Shown in pieces: positions 1 to 4,948 of a stretch of 6,928 bases of DNA (position 1 is its first letter; every line of letters starts with the position of its first letter). The notes under the pieces were generated by a model. That model searched no databases. It saw only the letters and a program-made list of their open reading frames with translations, and was not told where the DNA came from. The position numbers were made by a program, and so were the translations under genes. The stretch spans positions 1 through 6,928 of the forward strand of contig JAUZQA010000228.1 in the NCBI GenBank assembly GCA_030705665.1. The letters are read 5' to 3'. The DNA is from Bacillota bacterium. Its GTDB lineage: Bacteria; Bacillota; Bacilli; Bacillales_B; DSM-18226.

Positions 1-1
1 A

Positions 2-613
2 ATCAATGACAGTGTAGCGATTATGAAAAAGCTGATGCATGATCTTGTAAAAATCCGCGTGCGTCCTTATTATATCTATCAATGTGATTTGTCTGAAGGA
101 ATTGGTCATTTTCGCGCCCCTGTTTCAAAAGGGCTCGAAATTATTGAGGGACTCCGAGGTCATACCAGCGGTTACGCGGTACCTACATTTGTCGTCGACG
201 CTCCAGGGGGAGGCGGGAAAATTGCTCTCCAGCCCAATTATTTGATTTCTCAAAGTCCAGAAAAAGTGGTATTACGAAATTTTGAAGGGGTGATTACCTC
301 TTATCCCGAGCCGGAAAATTACGTCCCAGGTCGGGCAGAAGGTTATTTTAAAGAGATCTATCCGGATATGGAAGAGAAAAAGTCATTGGCAGGAATTGCC
401 GGCATCATGAATGATCAGCATTTTAATCTAGTTCCTGAAGAGGTTTCCAGACTAAACCGCAGAAAGCATTATGCAGAAGATCCAACCCATACAACATTAA
501 AAAATAAACGTGAAAAGCGGGATGAACTAAAGGAAAAGAAATTTCAAGCACAGATTAACAAGGAAAAAGAGAACACAGGTAAAGAAAATCCATCAACTCA
601 GTCAAACGAATAG
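2..613 (+). CDS. kamA: L-lysine 2,3-aminomutase, C-terminal part (5' end outside window)
   Basis: This is the C-terminal ~203 residues of a radical-SAM, PLP-dependent lysine 2,3-aminomutase, which converts L-lysine to L-beta-lysine in lysine catabolism. The frame is open from base 2, so the radical-SAM CxxxCxxC half lies upstream. Numbering from the Met at base 23, the PLP lysine is K66 in the GGGGK motif (bases 218-220), and the two substrate-binding aspartates are D22 (YQCDLS) and D59 (VVDAPGGGGK). Their spacing equals that of D293, D330 and K337 in the Clostridium subterminale enzyme. The glycine loop and NFEGVITSYPEP are also typical. After about residue 110 the protein continues into a Lys/Glu-rich tail, longer than in the clostridial enzyme but expected for the ~470-aa Bacillus form. 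yokU follows 17 bases after the stop, suggesting co-transcription. In B. subtilis the kamA region is associated with sporulation-stage expression, but no promoter is visible here. Confidence 0.95.
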   Translation: MNDSVAIMKKLMHDLVKIRVRPYYIYQCDLSEGIGHFRAPVSKGLEIIEGLRGHTSGYAVPTFVVDAPGGGGKIALQPNYLISQSPEKVVLRNFEGVITSYPEPENYVPGRAEGYFKEIYPDMEEKKSLAGIAGIMNDQHFNLVPEEVSRLNRRKHYAEDPTHTTLKNKREKRDELKEKKFQAQINKEKENTGKENPSTQSNE

Positions 614-630
614 GGGGGGCATGCAAAAGC

Positions 631-918
631 ATGAAGATTGTGTGTGACTGGTGCGAAAGCCAAAATGTTGAAGAAAGTAGGGAAAGTGTTTTTTGGGAAT
701 TGCCCGATGGTACAAGAGCCATCGAAATAACCGAAACCCCCACCATAGTTTGTCATGACTGTCAAATCTACTATCAACCTGACGATATTGTAAAAAATAT
801 TGAAGACCAGTTGTTCTTAGTAGATACCAAAAAGATTGGTAAAACAATAAGGTACAAAGATTTGATGAATATGCCGCGGCTTCTGAAAAAAAATTACTTT
901 GACTTTACTCAGTGGTAA
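631..918 (+). CDS. yokU: YokU family protein, small two-CxxC putative zinc-ribbon protein
   Basis: The 95-aa product resembles the YokU family of Bacillaceae, whose function is unknown. Two CxxC pairs, CDWC at residues 5-8 and CHDC at 41-44, fit a small zinc ribbon like the YgiT/MqsA-type N-terminal finger. No helix-turn-helix or catalytic domain follows; the C-terminal half is charged and ends in aromatic residues (NYFDFTQW). The start at 631 is set by a run of seven G at 613-619, about 11 bases upstream. An ATG at 621 is closer to that run but its frame stops after eight codons. The gene lies 17 bases after kamA and probably shares its transcript. The kamA-yokU pairing is known in B. subtilis, which supports the name. 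The role, perhaps as an accessory factor for kamA expression or activity, is inference. Confidence 0.85.
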   Translation: MKIVCDWCESQNVEESRESVFWELPDGTRAIEITETPTIVCHDCQIYYQPDDIVKNIEDQLFLVDTKKIGKTIRYKDLMNMPRLLKKNYFDFTQW

Positions 919-954
919 ACGATAAAAAATTTAATTTCAAAAAGGATTTTTTTG

Positions 955-975
955 TTAAAACGTTAAGGGTTTTAA
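955..975. repeat. AT-rich inverted repeat between yokU and yozE
   Basis: TTAAAAC (955-961) and GTTTTAA (969-975) form perfect 7-base arms around a 7-base centre. It is too AT-rich and lacks a T-tract, so it is not a convincing terminator. It sits in the 165-base gap before yozE and could be a weak operator, an mRNA 5' structure or chance. No good sigma-A promoter was found in this gap; TTGTTA (952-957) lacks a well-spaced -10 match. Confidence 0.25.
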
Positions 976-1067
976 TTAGATTAATGGGAAACCATGATAG
1001 TAAAACTGGACGAAAACGATGTGATTCGTTATAGTAATTCTAAAATATTTCTAGAGGTCTATAGCAT

Positions 1068-1074
1068 AGGAAGG
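1068..1074 (+). promoter_or_regulatory. ribosome binding site of yozE
   Basis: AGGAAGG lies nine bases upstream of the ATG at 1084. It decides the start of yozE against an in-frame ATG at 994, 30 codons upstream, whose extension does not belong to the family. Confidence 0.7.
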
Positions 1075-1083
1075 CGTTATAAT

Positions 1084-1320
1084 ATGAGAAAATCCTTTTA
1101 CCATTTTTTAATGAAATATCGGCATCCAGAGCCAAAAGATGCAATCAGTGTTTTTGCTAACAATGCTTATCATGATCACAGTTTCCCAAAAATTTCAGAG
1201 GATTATGATGAAATCAGCTCTTATTTGGAGTTAAACGGCCAGTATTTAGAGAGCATGTCCGTATTTGATGAAGCATGGGATCAATATTTGTTCTCAGAAA
1301 AAAATGATCAAGATAGATGA
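1084..1320 (+). CDS. yozE: YozE family protein (UPF0346, YozE SAM-like domain)
   Basis: The 78-aa product is a clear member of the YozE family, a small helical protein with a SAM-like fold and unknown function, conserved in Bacilli. Family hallmarks are SFYHFLMKYRHPEPKD at residues 4-19, FANNAYHDHSFPK at 24-36 and YDEISSYLELN followed by FDEAWDQY at 41-68, covering nearly the whole chain. It is predicted to be cytosolic, with no signal or membrane segment. The frame stays open upstream to an ATG at 994, but those 30 codons are not part of the family as known, and the AGGAAGG site at 1068-1074 supports the start at 1084. A strong terminator starts directly after the stop codon. The gene lies between yokU and yodN, as in B. 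subtilis. Confidence 0.92.
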   Translation: MRKSFYHFLMKYRHPEPKDAISVFANNAYHDHSFPKISEDYDEISSYLELNGQYLESMSVFDEAWDQYLFSEKNDQDR

Positions 1321-1356
1321 AATCGCCCTTTTTTAAGAAGGGCGATTTTTCTTTTC
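1321..1356 (+). terminator. rho-independent terminator after yozE
   Basis: A perfect 10-bp stem, AATCGCCCTT (1321-1330) with AAGGGCGATT (1338-1347), encloses a 7-base loop and is followed by TTTCTTTT. It begins immediately after the yozE stop codon and ends a possible kamA-yokU-yozE transcript. Confidence 0.92.
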
Positions 1357-1388
1357 CAATATGGTAAGCGTTCAATTTGTCTTAAGCA

Positions 1389-1394
1389 TATAAT
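1389..1394 (+). promoter_or_regulatory. possible -10 element upstream of yodN
   Basis: A perfect TATAAT lies 42 bases upstream of the preferred yodN start, in the short gap after the yozE terminator where a promoter is needed. No matching -35 exists at 16-18 bases (the position reads AAGCGT) and there is no TGn extension, so the call is tentative. The 10-mer AATATGGTAA occurs at 1358-1367 and again at 1392-1401, overlapping this element. Confidence 0.3.
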
Positions 1395-1436
1395 ATGGTA
1401 AATATTCACGACGGATCATTGAGAGGACGGAGGACG

Positions 1437-2132
1437 ATGGACAAAAAGAAAAAACCGAAATTTAAGATCGGTGATACAGTCGTGATAACGATGTATGGTA
1501 CTGTTGGGAAAATTACAGATATAAAGTGGCTGGACGGCAAATATCTATATGAGGTCAATAATAGTGAAGGTCTTTATGTGGAAGCAGGACTACAGTTGCT
1601 TTCAGAATATAAAGGGAAAATTGTTGAACAAGAACAAATTGACATTGAGTATAAATTCTTTTTTGGGGACTTAGTTCAAGTAAGCGGCTATGGTTCTGAG
1701 TTATTTAAGGTCGTTGGATTTAGAACAGAAATATGGCGGTATAAGGAAGACGCATGGGAAGACGTTGTTTATGAGCTTTCTAGAGTAAGAGATGGAGAAT
1801 GGCTGGAAGCAAATGAAGAAGAACTAACCCTTGTGGCAGATGCAGAAAGTGCGGATACTTTCATCCAAAAGTTAGGTCTCCTCTACATGATTAACAAACA
1901 ACAAAACCCCATAAAATTACCTAAATTACAAAATATATTAAGAAAAGCGGAAGTTGAAGAGATGGAGCGAAAAAAGGAACAGAAAGAACTAATTGACAGT
2001 TTATTAGATATTTATAATGATTATCGAATTCTTTTTGACATGTTTCATGATCAGGAATACTACCAGGTAATGAGGGTAGTATTGAGGAAATTAGCGAGTA
2101 TTACAAATAATGATGGTAAAAGCCATGTGTAA
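1437..2132 (+). CDS. yodN: YodN-like protein with two SH3-like beta modules and a helical tail
   Basis: The product has 231 residues with this start. I assign YodN by its position between yozE and yozD and by similar length; I do not recognise a defined function. Two similar modules are visible. The first, about residues 10-55, contains KFKIGDTVVI, GTVGKITDIKW and YLYEV. The second, about 73-133, contains FFFGDLVQV, FKVVGF, a W-rich stretch, VYELSRVRDGEWL and EEEL. The G-D-x-V-x-V opening and later Y-E-V/L strand suggest KOW/SH3-like barrels that bind protein or nucleic acid (inference). Residues ~168-225 look helical and charged and could self-associate. There is no signal peptide. The ATG at 1437 follows GAGGACGGAGGA (1423-1434); an in-frame ATG at 1395 has no ribosome binding site. 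Only two bases separate its stop from a convergent minus-strand gene, and no terminator is visible between them. Confidence 0.8.
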   Translation: MDKKKKPKFKIGDTVVITMYGTVGKITDIKWLDGKYLYEVNNSEGLYVEAGLQLLSEYKGKIVEQEQIDIEYKFFFGDLVQVSGYGSELFKVVGFRTEIWRYKEDAWEDVVYELSRVRDGEWLEANEEELTLVADAESADTFIQKLGLLYMINKQQNPIKLPKLQNILRKAEVEEMERKKEQKELIDSLLDIYNDYRILFDMFHDQEYYQVMRVVLRKLASITNNDGKSHV

Positions 2133-2134
2133 AT

Positions 2135-2302
2135 TTATAGTTTTGTAAACTCATATAGTATATAGAAAATAAACGGTATTCCGCCCCACTTAATCAGAAA
2201 GAATAAAAAATTGGTTATGGATTCGCAATACTGTAAAAAACGGCCATCCTCACGGTTTACATCTTCGATAAAGGCAGCAATTAAGGTTTGGATCGTTGTC
2301 AT
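2135..2302 (-). CDS. small putative membrane protein, unrecognised (55 aa)
   Basis: Reading the minus strand from the ATG at 2302 gives 55 residues beginning MTTIQTLIAAFIEDVNRE and ending in YEFTKL. GAGGTG lies seven bases before the start (forward-strand CACCTC at 2310-2315), a strong sign that this is translated. The N-terminal half is polar and partly amphipathic. Residues ~31-50 (NFLFFLIKWGGIPFIFYILY) form one hydrophobic span, predicted to cross the membrane, with one Cys at residue 26. It is convergent with yodN and divergent from yozD. CATAAAAT at 2345-2338 on the minus strand resembles a sigma-E -10, but no good -35 was found. I cannot assign a family. I judge it real from the ribosome binding site, the filled intergenic space and the coherent protein. 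The alternative is a chance ORF. Confidence 0.65.
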   Translation of the reverse strand: MTTIQTLIAAFIEDVNREDGRFLQYCESITNFLFFLIKWGGIPFIFYILYEFTKL

Positions 2303-2414
2303 TTGTTTCACCTCGGAAGGAATGATTTATTTGTTGAATTTTATGCTTGTCCAAATTGAAAAAGACCAAAAATAAACCTCTATTTTTAATAAGGAATGAA
2401 ATAGAAATTAACAA

Positions 2415-2443
2415 GCATTAAAAAAGAACGAACATCATACATT
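2415..2443 (+). promoter_or_regulatory. candidate sigma-E-type promoter of yozD
   Basis: CATACATT (2436-2443) fits the Bacillus mother-cell sigma-E -10 consensus CATACAnT at every specified base. Fourteen bases upstream, GCATTAA (2415-2421) partly fits the -35 pattern (first four positions). Transcription would begin near 2450, just before the yozD ribosome binding site, giving a very short leader. No comparable sigma-A pair was found in this gap. The -35 half is weak. Confidence 0.35.
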
Positions 2444-2464
2444 CTCTAAAAAGGGGGCGATGCT

Positions 2465-2638
2465 GTGAGAGAAATTGAAGTATTTATTGATACGGAAGAA
2501 ATTGCAGAATTTTTCTTTCATGAGCTTGTAAAAAGGGGATACGTTCCTACAGAAGAGGAGTTAGAGGAAATCGCTGATATTACATTTGAATATTTAGTGG
2601 AAAAAAGCATTATTGATGAAGAAATTGAAGAAGATTAA
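2465..2638 (+). CDS. yozD: YozD family protein (57 aa)
   Basis: This short gene uses a GTG start, preceded by AAGGGGGC (2451-2458) with about seven bases between the G-run and the start. An ATG at 2460 is out of frame and stops at its third codon. The 57-aa acidic product resembles the Bacillaceae YozD family of unknown function: IEVFIDTEEIAEFFFHELV at residues 4-22, RGYVPTEEEL at 24-33 and IADITFEYLVEKSIIDEEI at 37-55. It appears to consist of two helices separated by a GYVP turn, with no signal or membrane segment. Neighbours yodN and deoD match the B. subtilis locus, although yodL and yodM are missing. A sigma-E-like promoter upstream suggests expression in the sporulating mother cell (inference). 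Confidence 0.88.
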   Translation: MREIEVFIDTEEIAEFFFHELVKRGYVPTEEELEEIADITFEYLVEKSIIDEEIEED

Positions 2639-2709
2639 GAGAGGGACGAAAATCTCATTGATGATAAATAAGCGGGAGACAAAATTGAAAATAGTTGATT
2701 AGCCACTAT

Positions 2710-2746
2710 GGTCGAGCAGCAGCTGCCCGGCTTTTTATTTTTTTAA
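2710..2746 (+). terminator. probable rho-independent terminator after yozD
   Basis: GGTCGAGCA (2710-2718) pairs with TGCCCGGCT (2724-2732) around a 5-base loop GCAGC, with two G-U pairs and one A-C mismatch. A TTTTATTTTTTT tract follows. The 71 bases between the yozD stop and this stem hold no convincing gene; a 13-codon ATG frame at 2660 is too short to support. Confidence 0.65.
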
Positions 2747-2762
2747 TGGAAAATGAAACCAC

Positions 2763-2801
2763 TATATAAGCCTGGGGAATCCGTTTCCCCAGGCTTTATA
2801 T
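2763..2801 (-). terminator. strong hairpin, probable terminator of the 45-aa minus-strand gene
   Basis: AAGCCTGGGGAA (2768-2779) and TTCCCCAGGCTT (2785-2796) form a perfect 12-bp stem with loop TCCGT, and flanking TATA/TATA can extend it around a bulged T. Neither strand carries a good T-tract after the stem. Its place 20 bases past the minus-strand stop codon suggests termination or protection of the 3' end of that transcript. On the plus strand it would back up the yozD terminator. Confidence 0.5.
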
Positions 2802-2821
2802 CCTAAAATAAAGCTTATATC

Positions 2822-2959
2822 CTAATGGTAATTCCGTTTGCGCCCTCCTGTTGCAGTTACTTCTTTTGCATGTGCTTCATGCTCTGCAACAATTTGTTCT
2901 GCTGGAATATGATTGTTTTTCTTAGGTGAATTGATTCGATTGCGATGTTTTTTACCCAT
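2822..2959 (-). CDS. small basic protein, unrecognised (45 aa)
   Basis: The minus-strand ATG at 2959 opens a 45-aa frame ending at 2822, beginning MGKKHRNRINSPKKNNHIP and ending in TATGGRKRNYH. A purine-rich GAGGGGGA lies about eight bases before the start, an excellent ribosome binding site. The protein is very basic at both ends, rich in Lys, Arg, Asn and His, with an acidic helix-prone centre (AEQIVAEHEAHAKEV, residues 20-34). It has no Cys, Trp, membrane segment or signal. This composition recalls the small spore-associated proteins common in Bacillaceae, but I cannot name a family and the resemblance is only compositional. It is divergent from deoD, with 167 bases between the starts, and a 12-bp-stem hairpin lies after its stop. 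Confidence 0.7.
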   Translation of the reverse strand: MGKKHRNRINSPKKNNHIPAEQIVAEHEAHAKEVTATGGRKRNYH

Positions 2960-2983
2960 ATTACAATCCCCCTCTTTTTTTGC

Positions 2984-3012
2984 CTTAGATTTCCCCTTTG
3001 AGAAAATCTAAG
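2984..3012. repeat. 9-bp inverted repeat between divergent starts
   Basis: CTTAGATTT (2984-2992) and AAATCTAAG (3004-3012) are perfect arms around an 11-base centre. The repeat lies in the divergent space, 25 bases upstream of the minus-strand 45-aa gene and ~70 bases upstream of the deoD promoter. It could be an operator or a 5' leader hairpin for the minus-strand transcript. A terminator role is unlikely, since on the minus strand an A-tract follows. Confidence 0.4.
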
Positions 3013-3077
3013 TGTATTTTTCCACAAAAGTTTAAAACATATGAGCGTTTAGCTTTTTTTTCTTTGGAATGCAGTTA

Positions 3078-3086
3078 TGTTATATT
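3078..3086 (+). promoter_or_regulatory. probable extended -10 promoter of deoD
   Basis: TGTTATATT matches the extended -10 form TGn-TATAAT with one mismatch. The -35 position (~3058-3063, TTTTCT) is poor, as is often tolerated with a TGn element. Transcription would start near 3093, leaving a leader of ~34 bases that carries the deoD ribosome binding site. Confidence 0.5.
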
Positions 3087-3111
3087 GAGAATGATACATA
3101 TTGACTTTTTT

Positions 3112-3120
3112 AAGGGAGGT
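3112..3120 (+). promoter_or_regulatory. ribosome binding site of deoD
   Basis: AAGGGAGGT is close to perfect and lies seven bases before a TTG. It fixes the deoD start at that TTG, although the frame is open for 43 more codons upstream. Confidence 0.9.
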
Positions 3121-3126
3121 TTTATT

Positions 3127-3831
3127 TTGAGTATACATATAGCAGCAAAGGAAAATGAAATCGCTGATACTGTGTTATTACCCGGTGACCCGCTTCGAGC
3201 AAAATATATTGCTGAAAATTTTTTAGAAAATACCAAATGCTACAATGAAGTTCGTAACATGTTTGGATATACGGGAAACTATAAAGGAATAAAAGTGTCT
3301 GTCCAAGGAACAGGAATGGGGGTTCCCTCCATTTCTATCTATATCACCGAATTAATGCAAAGTTATAATGTCCAAAAGCTTATTCGTGTTGGAACCTGCG
3401 GAGCTATTCAGAAGGATGTAAAAGTCCGTGATGTTATTCTAGCCATGACAGCATCTACAGATTCACAAATCAATCGTTTGACGTTTGGCGGTATAGACTA
3501 TGCACCTGCAGCTAATTTTGATTTATTAAAAAAGGCATATGATGCTGGAGTTGAAAAAGGATTACAGTTAAGAGTGGGCAGCGTGTTTACCGCTGATATG
3601 TTTTATAATGACAACGCAGACCTAAAAAAGTGGGCACAATATCAAATTCTTGCTTTGGAAATGGAGACGGCCGCACTTTATACATTAGCAGCAAAATTTG
3701 GGCGAAAGGCTTTATCTGTATTAACCGTAAGCGATCATGTTTTGACGGGTGAAGAGACGACAGCTGAGGAAAGGCAACTTACTTTTAATGATATGATAGA
3801 AGTCGCTTTAGAAGCTGCGACAAATGACTAA
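3127..3831 (+). CDS. deoD: purine-nucleoside phosphorylase, DeoD type
   Basis: The 234-aa product is a trimeric/hexameric-type (high-specificity-number 6-oxo/6-amino) purine nucleoside phosphorylase, which splits (deoxy)nucleosides with phosphate into base and (deoxy)ribose-1-phosphate in cytosolic purine salvage. It starts at a TTG after AAGGGAGGT, giving MSIHIA like B. subtilis DeoD, and has the family's usual length. Active-site residues of the E. coli enzyme are present: H4, G20 and R24 in [11 protein letters not shown]43, and R87 in RVGTCGAI for phosphate and ribose; EMET (E178-M179-E180) for ribose; and D203 in TVSDH as general acid (E. coli D204). The phosphate-contact Ser90 of E. coli is Thr here, a conservative change. 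[12 protein letters not shown] (61-72) is the family signature. It has its own probable promoter and terminator, so is likely monocistronic. Confidence 0.97.
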   Translation: MSIHIAAKENEIADTVLLPGDPLRAKYIAENFLENTKCYNEVRNMFGYTGNYKGIKVSVQGTGMGVPSISIYITELMQSYNVQKLIRVGTCGAIQKDVKVRDVILAMTASTDSQINRLTFGGIDYAPAANFDLLKKAYDAGVEKGLQLRVGSVFTADMFYNDNADLKKWAQYQILALEMETAALYTLAAKFGRKALSVLTVSDHVLTGEETTAEERQLTFNDMIEVALEAATND

Positions 3832-3851
3832 TATTGTATAACCATATACCT

Positions 3852-3908
3852 AAGGCCAAATGCCCGCAACGATTATTTAAATGCTGGCTATTTGGCTTTT
3901 TTTATTTT
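3852..3908 (+). terminator. rho-independent terminator after deoD
   Basis: GCCAAATGCC (3855-3864) pairs with GGC-T-ATTTGGC (3886-3896), one T bulged, around a ~21-base loop. TTTTTTTATTTT follows. It starts about 20 bases after the deoD stop. Confidence 0.8.
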
Positions 3909-3924
3909 GCAAGCAAAAGAAATC

Positions 3925-3953
3925 TTGATTTTTAGAGTTAAAATCGGTATAGT
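3925..3953 (+). promoter_or_regulatory. sigma-A promoter of yodJ
   Basis: TTGATT (3925-3930), a 17-base spacer and TATAGT (3948-3953) form the best housekeeping promoter in the window. The predicted start is near 3960, giving a leader of ~29 bases to the preferred yodJ start. The T-tract of the deoD terminator ends 17 bases upstream, so the unit is independent. Confidence 0.78.
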
Positions 3954-3988
3954 GCAAAGGTAAAACTAAAAAAACAGGTGGAAAAATG

Positions 3989-4783
3989 ATGGAATTAAGA
4001 AAAGGCATCTTAGTAATGGGATGTTTTCTGTTTATTTCTGGCTGCAGCGGGATAGCTCCTCATACAGGGTTTATAGGCAGCGCTGATAGTGAGCAGAAAA
4101 CAGTAAGCAATGGACCTCAAAAAATTAAGGGAAACCCTTTGAATTTAGAATCAGTGTATTTTAATAATCTTAAGGCTGCAGATGGCAAAAATATTATTCA
4201 AAACCCGACAAATGTTTTAGCTTTGGTGAATAAGGATTATTCCTTACCAAATAACTATATTCCCAATGATTTAGTTCGGCCAAATGTTGAGTTTTCCTTT
4301 ACGGACTTAAAATTAGAAAAAGCCTTTATGAGAAAAGAAGCAGCCCTGGCACTTGAAGAAATGTTCAAGGATGCAAAAAGTTCGGGGATTGAACTGTGTG
4401 CTGTTTCCGGTTACCGTTCATACAGCAGGCAAAAAGATCTATTTGATGCAGAAGTAACCCATGTAGGAGAGGATAAAGCAGAACAAGCCGTAGCTATTCC
4501 AGGCACAAGTGAACACCAAACAGGCTTGGCCATGGACATTGCTGGTAAATCTACCGATCTCCAATTAACAGAAGGTTTTGCCAATACAAAAGAGGGGAAA
4601 TGGCTGGCCCAAAATGCATATCGTTTTGGTTTTATTCTCCGATATCCAAAAGGGAAAGAAAATCTGACTCATTATGAATATGAACCTTGGCATTACCGCT
4701 ATGTCGGTGTAAAGGCTGCAACGACAATTTATAAAAATAATTGGACACTAGAGGAATATTTTCAGGAAGTTAAAAAGATTTAA
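3989..4783 (+). CDS. yodJ: lipoprotein D-alanyl-D-alanine carboxypeptidase, VanY/M15B type
   Basis: The product is a zinc DD-carboxypeptidase of the VanY family (peptidase M15B), which removes the terminal D-Ala from peptidoglycan pentapeptides outside the membrane. Two ATGs are adjacent, 3986 and 3989; AGGTGG (3976-3981) is seven bases from the second, which I prefer. Residue numbers below count from the first. A lipoprotein signal ends in the lipobox ISGC with lipidated Cys20. A low-complexity linker follows to about residue 50. The catalytic domain covers ~100-250: SGYRS (141-145), SEHQTGLAMD with zinc ligands H177 and D184, and EPWHYRYVG with catalytic E233 and zinc ligand H236. All metal ligands are intact. 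The gene sits between deoD and ctpA with its own promoter and terminator. The name follows B. subtilis YodJ by position and family. Confidence 0.93.
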   Translation: MELRKGILVMGCFLFISGCSGIAPHTGFIGSADSEQKTVSNGPQKIKGNPLNLESVYFNNLKAADGKNIIQNPTNVLALVNKDYSLPNNYIPNDLVRPNVEFSFTDLKLEKAFMRKEAALALEEMFKDAKSSGIELCAVSGYRSYSRQKDLFDAEVTHVGEDKAEQAVAIPGTSEHQTGLAMDIAGKSTDLQLTEGFANTKEGKWLAQNAYRFGFILRYPKGKENLTHYEYEPWHYRYVGVKAATTIYKNNWTLEEYFQEVKKI

Positions 4784-4812
4784 AAAAAAGAGAGAAACCC
4801 TCTCTTTTTTAA
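4783..4812. terminator. terminator after yodJ, symmetric in sequence
   Basis: GAGAG (4790-4794) and CTCTC (4800-4804) with loop AAACC are flanked by an A-tract (4782-4789) and a T-tract (4805-4810) that also pair. The structure can terminate transcription from either side. It overlaps the yodJ stop codon. Confidence 0.82.
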
Positions 4813-4860
4813 TATATAAAATTTTAATATCAAGCTAATACTTTTTTCACTAACTTTTCT

Positions 4861-4890
4861 TTGTAATTTTTTAAAAAAAGATGTTATTCT
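4861..4890 (+). promoter_or_regulatory. possible promoter of ctpA
   Basis: TTGTAA (4861-4866) and TATTCT (4885-4890) are 18 bases apart, and TGT directly before the -10 makes it an extended element. Transcription would begin near 4897, right at the AAGGG ribosome binding site, so the leader would be only ~13 bases to the first ATG. The fit is moderate. Confidence 0.4.
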
Positions 4891-4897
4891 AATCATT

Positions 4898-4902
4898 AAG
4901 GG
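4898..4902 (+). promoter_or_regulatory. ribosome binding site displaced from the ctpA start
   Basis: AAGGG lies seven bases before the ATG at 4910, which opens a 12-codon frame, not ctpA. The ctpA ATG is at 4923, 20 bases from this site and with only GTGG nearby. The mismatch results from the 13-bp duplication at 4910-4935. Confidence 0.6.
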
Positions 4903-4909
4903 TTTATTT

Positions 4910-4935
4910 ATGAAAGTGGTTAATGAAAGTGGTGA
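4910..4935 (+). repeat. 13-bp tandem duplication at the ctpA translation start
   Basis: ATGAAAGTGGTTA (4910-4922) is followed directly by a copy with one change, ATGAAAGTGGTGA (4923-4935). Thirteen is not a multiple of three, so the two ATGs are in different frames. Removing one copy would place the ctpA ATG exactly seven bases after AAGGG. Confidence 0.85.
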
Positions 4936-4948
4936 AAGCTTTGGATGA
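4910..4948 (+). CDS. possible 12-codon leader ORF overlapping the ctpA start
   Basis: The ATG with the best ribosome binding site opens a frame encoding MKVVNESGESFG, which ends at TGA 4946-4948. It overlaps the first codons of ctpA in another frame. It probably arose from the 13-bp duplication. It could lower ctpA translation or couple to it: an in-frame ctpA TTG at 4941 lies just before the stop. Whether it is translated is unknown. Confidence 0.35.
   Translation: MKVVNESGESFG

Noticed and set aside
555..847. Two minus-strand open frames across the kamA end and yokU
   Set aside because: They lie antisense to recognised genes, lack ribosome binding sites and encode low-complexity hydrophobic or aromatic-rich sequence typical of reverse reading.
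1078..1083. TATAAT directly before the yozE start codon
   Set aside because: It abuts the start codon, so any transcript would begin inside the gene; the match is explained by AT-rich composition.
2660..2701. 13-codon ATG frame after yozD
   Set aside because: It is too short, has no clear ribosome binding site and lies between the yozD stop and its terminator.
3085..3101. Possible Fur-type box (TGAGAATGATACATA) before deoD
   Set aside because: The left half matches well but the right half fits only three of seven positions, and iron control of deoD is not expected.
2998..3126. N-terminal extension of deoD by 43 codons
   Set aside because: The family start MSIHIA falls on the TTG at 3127 with a near-perfect ribosome binding site; the extension covers the promoter and part of the inverted repeat.
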